Shown here: in pieces, positions 61,600-64,000 of the stretch
Numbering within the stretch: the first letter of the stretch is position 1
Layout: each line of letters begins with the position of its first letter
Origin: Siphonodentalium dalli
Taxonomy: Eukaryota > Mollusca > Scaphopoda > Gadilida > Siphonodentaliidae
Length of the DNA stretch: 64,000 bases
Assembly (NCBI GenBank): GCA_032622095.1
Contig: CP136065.1
Span: forward strand, 63,037,094 to 63,101,093
Reading direction: 5' to 3'
The notes under the pieces: model-generated
What the model was told of the DNA's origin: nothing
Databases searched by the model: none
What the model saw: only the letters and a program-made list of their open reading frames with translations
Position numbers and translations under genes: made by a program

Positions 61600-62160
61600 T
61601 GGCCAGTCTGTTACAATGTTGTTGTCGTTTAACATACAATCCCGCAGAACATATGAAAGGGTGTCTAGAGTCGAATGTTTTGAGCCACTGCCTATGGATC
61701 TATGGCGTAAGGTGATGTTCTGTCGACAATCCGGGTATTACACACATATTCACAGAAGCCAGATTCGTGGCAGTTAATAGTTTACACCTGTGTATTTGCA
61801 TTATTGGAACCTGCCATATTGGCAGCCTAGTGCTCTTTGATTTGATATTATTATGGAAGTTTCGAGAACATAAAATACATTGGCTGTTATGCATGGGTTA
61901 TGCTCTGTAAGCATCTGTTGGCTGCTTGGAGTTAGATGTGTTTTAATACCTAGATGGTCTACCACGTGTTGAGATTTTAGTAGATTGTTTTAATTTTATA
62001 AATTGTTTCAGAGGCAGCTAGAAAGGCATTTTATTTTTTCTGAGCCAATATGTGCAAATAATACGGGCCCCTGAATGGTTTTTATTCAAATTAGTGCTGG
62101 CTTAAATGTTTTATCACCTAGTGGTATGCATAATCTGTTTCACCGCTTATTCCCGTCCGT
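61600..62160. other. No recognisable feature
   Basis: Interior of the TIR-bounded region with no repeat or gene that I could support. Confidence 0.4.
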
Positions 62161-62165
62161 ATGGA

Positions 62166-62752
62166 GAATGTTCCAGAAATGGTTATATGTTGTGTTATTA
62201 GCTTGAGAGCTCTGTGCCTAGCAGTATGTGCAGAATACAACGTGCTTAGAAGTTAATTGACAGACAAAAGTGCGTGTACCTCAGCATCGTTAGTTTAAAG
62301 GGCCATATTCGATACAAGTATGAATTGTCTTACACGAATCCATTATGGATTTACTAGAATGTTGTAGAAGACAAATATTTCCAGAATATTCCAGAAAGAA
62401 TAATTTGCGTGGGAAGGTATATTTTTAGGAATTTTACTAGATTGTTCCAGAAGATAAAATTGCGTGGAGAACAGTAAATAGATAGATGCTAAGACAGTGT
62501 GAGAGCCAATGTGTGTACCGTGTGTGTGAAATTAACATTGGGGCTTTACAGGTATATAATTTCAAAGAGGCCGTATATGTACATGTATGAATACAAATAC
62601 AATACGAATACAATATGGATTTTACTAGAATGTTGTAGAAAACAAAAATTTGTAGAATTTTCCAGAAACAAAAAATTTCTAGAATTTTCCAGAAACAAAA
62701 AAAATTGCGTGGGAAGGAATATTTTAAGGATTTTTACTAGAATGTTCCAGAA
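62166..62752 (+). promoter_or_regulatory. Cluster of heat-shock-element motifs
   Basis: Perfect GAAnnTTCnnGAA triplets (the HSF-binding pattern) at 62166-62178, 62655-62667 and 62740-62752. Four-block arrays (TTCnnGAAnnTTCnnGAA) at 62379-62396 and 62677-62694. Near-matches at 62355 and 62430. Most read GAAnnTTCCAGAA. They lie in a degenerate repeat with ACTAGAATGTT and TTGCGTGGGAAGG words. No gene starts are seen close by, so function is unproven. Confidence 0.5.
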
Positions 62753-62759
62753 TATAAAA

Positions 62760-64000
62760 TTGCGTGGGAAGGAGGGAATTAAGAAAAATGAGGAGCGATA
62801 TATAATAATTAAACCTATAAAATTAATACATAAAAAAGGAGGAGTTTGTAACACTATGGACCCATAGATAAACACATACAAAGCATAGAAAAGGGGGCGT
62901 TGCCATACTATAGGGGCATATACATACACATACCTATAGGAGAAGGGGTCCCATACATACATAACCCGCAGACACAGCTATGCTGCTGCAATATTATCAG
63001 AATTTCCTGACGCAGGGGCTATATATGACCCCCGACTAGGGGCTATATATGATCCCGAAAGTTACAAGACTAAATCTATTTAAGTAAAACATATATTGTA
63101 CCTTCTTGACCAGATTATTCCGACCGATACATTCAACTAAGTCCCTTATCGATTTGAAGCTTTCGAAACCCCACGCTAAGCAAGCATCATGGTAGAAAAT
63201 GTTCTATATCAAGCCTGTGTACACCAGATGTGTCGCTTCTGGTGATGTGCATTAATAAAATGCCAGATATCACACAGACTTAACTAATTTCCACATCCGT
63301 AAGAGAAGACATGTTTTTGGACTGGCCTTAAATGTCCTGATAGCAGAGAGTTTGACTTCGCTTATGACTACTCACTTGTCTGGCCTGTTAACAATGAACC
63401 GCTCGCTCTCAGGTAATTAATGTTGTCAATTATCGGTGTGGCCATGTAAAATACATGTATTTTACATACAGAGATTACATGCATGTGTGTATCCACCCTA
63501 AACATCCACATTTACGCTATATGTGATTATTCACATACATTGTATATATTATTTTATTGTGTCCGTTAGGGTTTATCATCAAATCCTTCTAAAGATAAAA
63601 ATTCATCCGATAATCCCATGAACAGTAACAACCGGGCGCAAATTACGTTTGCGTATGATCCTATTATGATAGTGTCACGACTTCGTTGATAGATGGCAAG
63701 ATTTCTGAGATTTATTGTTAAAATAGACCCCAAAAAATGCCATTATTCATTTGTTTTGCCCCTCTTAAGGTTATAGTCTAGAAAACGGTGGCAATATATA
63801 TCGCATATTATTCTAGACTGAATATATCAACATCTGTAATACGTGTTGTACTATGTACGATCATTTCACCCTTCGCCCAAAAATTCTGCTAAAGGTTACT
63901 GTTTTTGTGAAAATTCGGAGTAAAAAAGTACAGGATCTCGGGATATTTATATGGTAATATATAGAAGTATATATACCTATATATATGTATGGCAATTCCA
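62760..64000. other. No gene supported
   Basis: AT-rich. Two direct copies of AGGGGCTATATATGA at about 63015-63050 and the right 33-bp TIR at 63467. The 138-codon minus frame at 62546-62962 is low-complexity and shows no domain. Confidence 0.4.

Larger units (their letters stand above)
58542..63499. mobile_element. 4.96-kb region bounded by perfect 33-bp inverted repeats
   Basis: The left end AGGGTGGATACACACATGCA (58542-58574) and its exact inverse at 63467-63499 match over 33 bp, with a further TTTTACATGG match at similar depth inside. The interior is mostly nested tandem repeats (58850-61520) and HSE-like motifs (62166-62752). No transposase frame was seen. Best read as a large non-autonomous TIR element; target duplications are not obvious. 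Confidence 0.65.

Overview
This window looks like an AT-rich, repeat-laden animal genome, most likely a mollusc or another lophotrochozoan. The evidence is split genes with GT-AG introns, a PAN/apple domain and a fibrinogen-related domain (FReD) in secreted proteins, an APE-type LINE, a tRNA-derived SINE with an ATTG-like tail, and repeat families of the kind common in molluscs. The species call is inference. Nothing bacterial, no organellar genes and no rRNA were seen.

The main host locus lies at about 12.6-24.4 kb on the + strand. Three exons join with matching reading phase: a signal-peptide plus PAN exon (13916-14257), a Thr/Pro-rich mucin-like exon (18686-19499) and a FReD exon (23769-24403). 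Together they would encode a secreted protein of 596 residues (PAN, mucin stalk, FReD), in the style of the lectin/immune-recognition families of molluscs. A decayed half FReD lies at 8342-8580. A second PAN exon with its 5' flank lies at 45060-45398, inside a diverged duplicate (about 43.8-47.3 kb) of the 12.6-14.75 kb region. No mucin or FReD exon was found for this second copy.

The rest is mobile DNA and its remains. Region by region: 0-12.5 kb holds TTAA-flanked piggyBac-type MITEs built from a 69-bp hairpin, minisatellites, foldback elements and 190-bp repeats. Intron 1 (14.3-18.7 kb) holds a foldback MITE, a fragment of a CXC-domain protein and a hAT element with an 8-bp target duplication. 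19.8-21.6 kb and 25.6-29.7 kb hold composite arrays of a 453-bp TIR unit (A) and a 900-bp unit (B); the two arrays are inverted to each other and bracket the FReD exon. 29.8-34.2 kb holds foldback and TIR elements and a LINE-like tail. 34.8-41.5 kb is a minus-strand LINE whose ORF1 encodes a zinc knuckle and an SGNH esterase and whose ORF2 (endonuclease and reverse transcriptase) is broken. 41.5-47 kb holds microsatellites, a long hairpin and repeats that start with a CCGACTTCG-type GC box. 47.4-58.26 kb is a nearly perfect 5.42-kb tandem duplication. 58.54-63.5 kb is bounded by perfect 33-bp inverted repeats and filled with nested tandem repeats and a cluster of heat-shock-element motifs.

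Apart from the PAN/mucin/FReD locus and its duplicate, no intact host gene can be supported. Most short open frames in the window are chance frames inside repeats.
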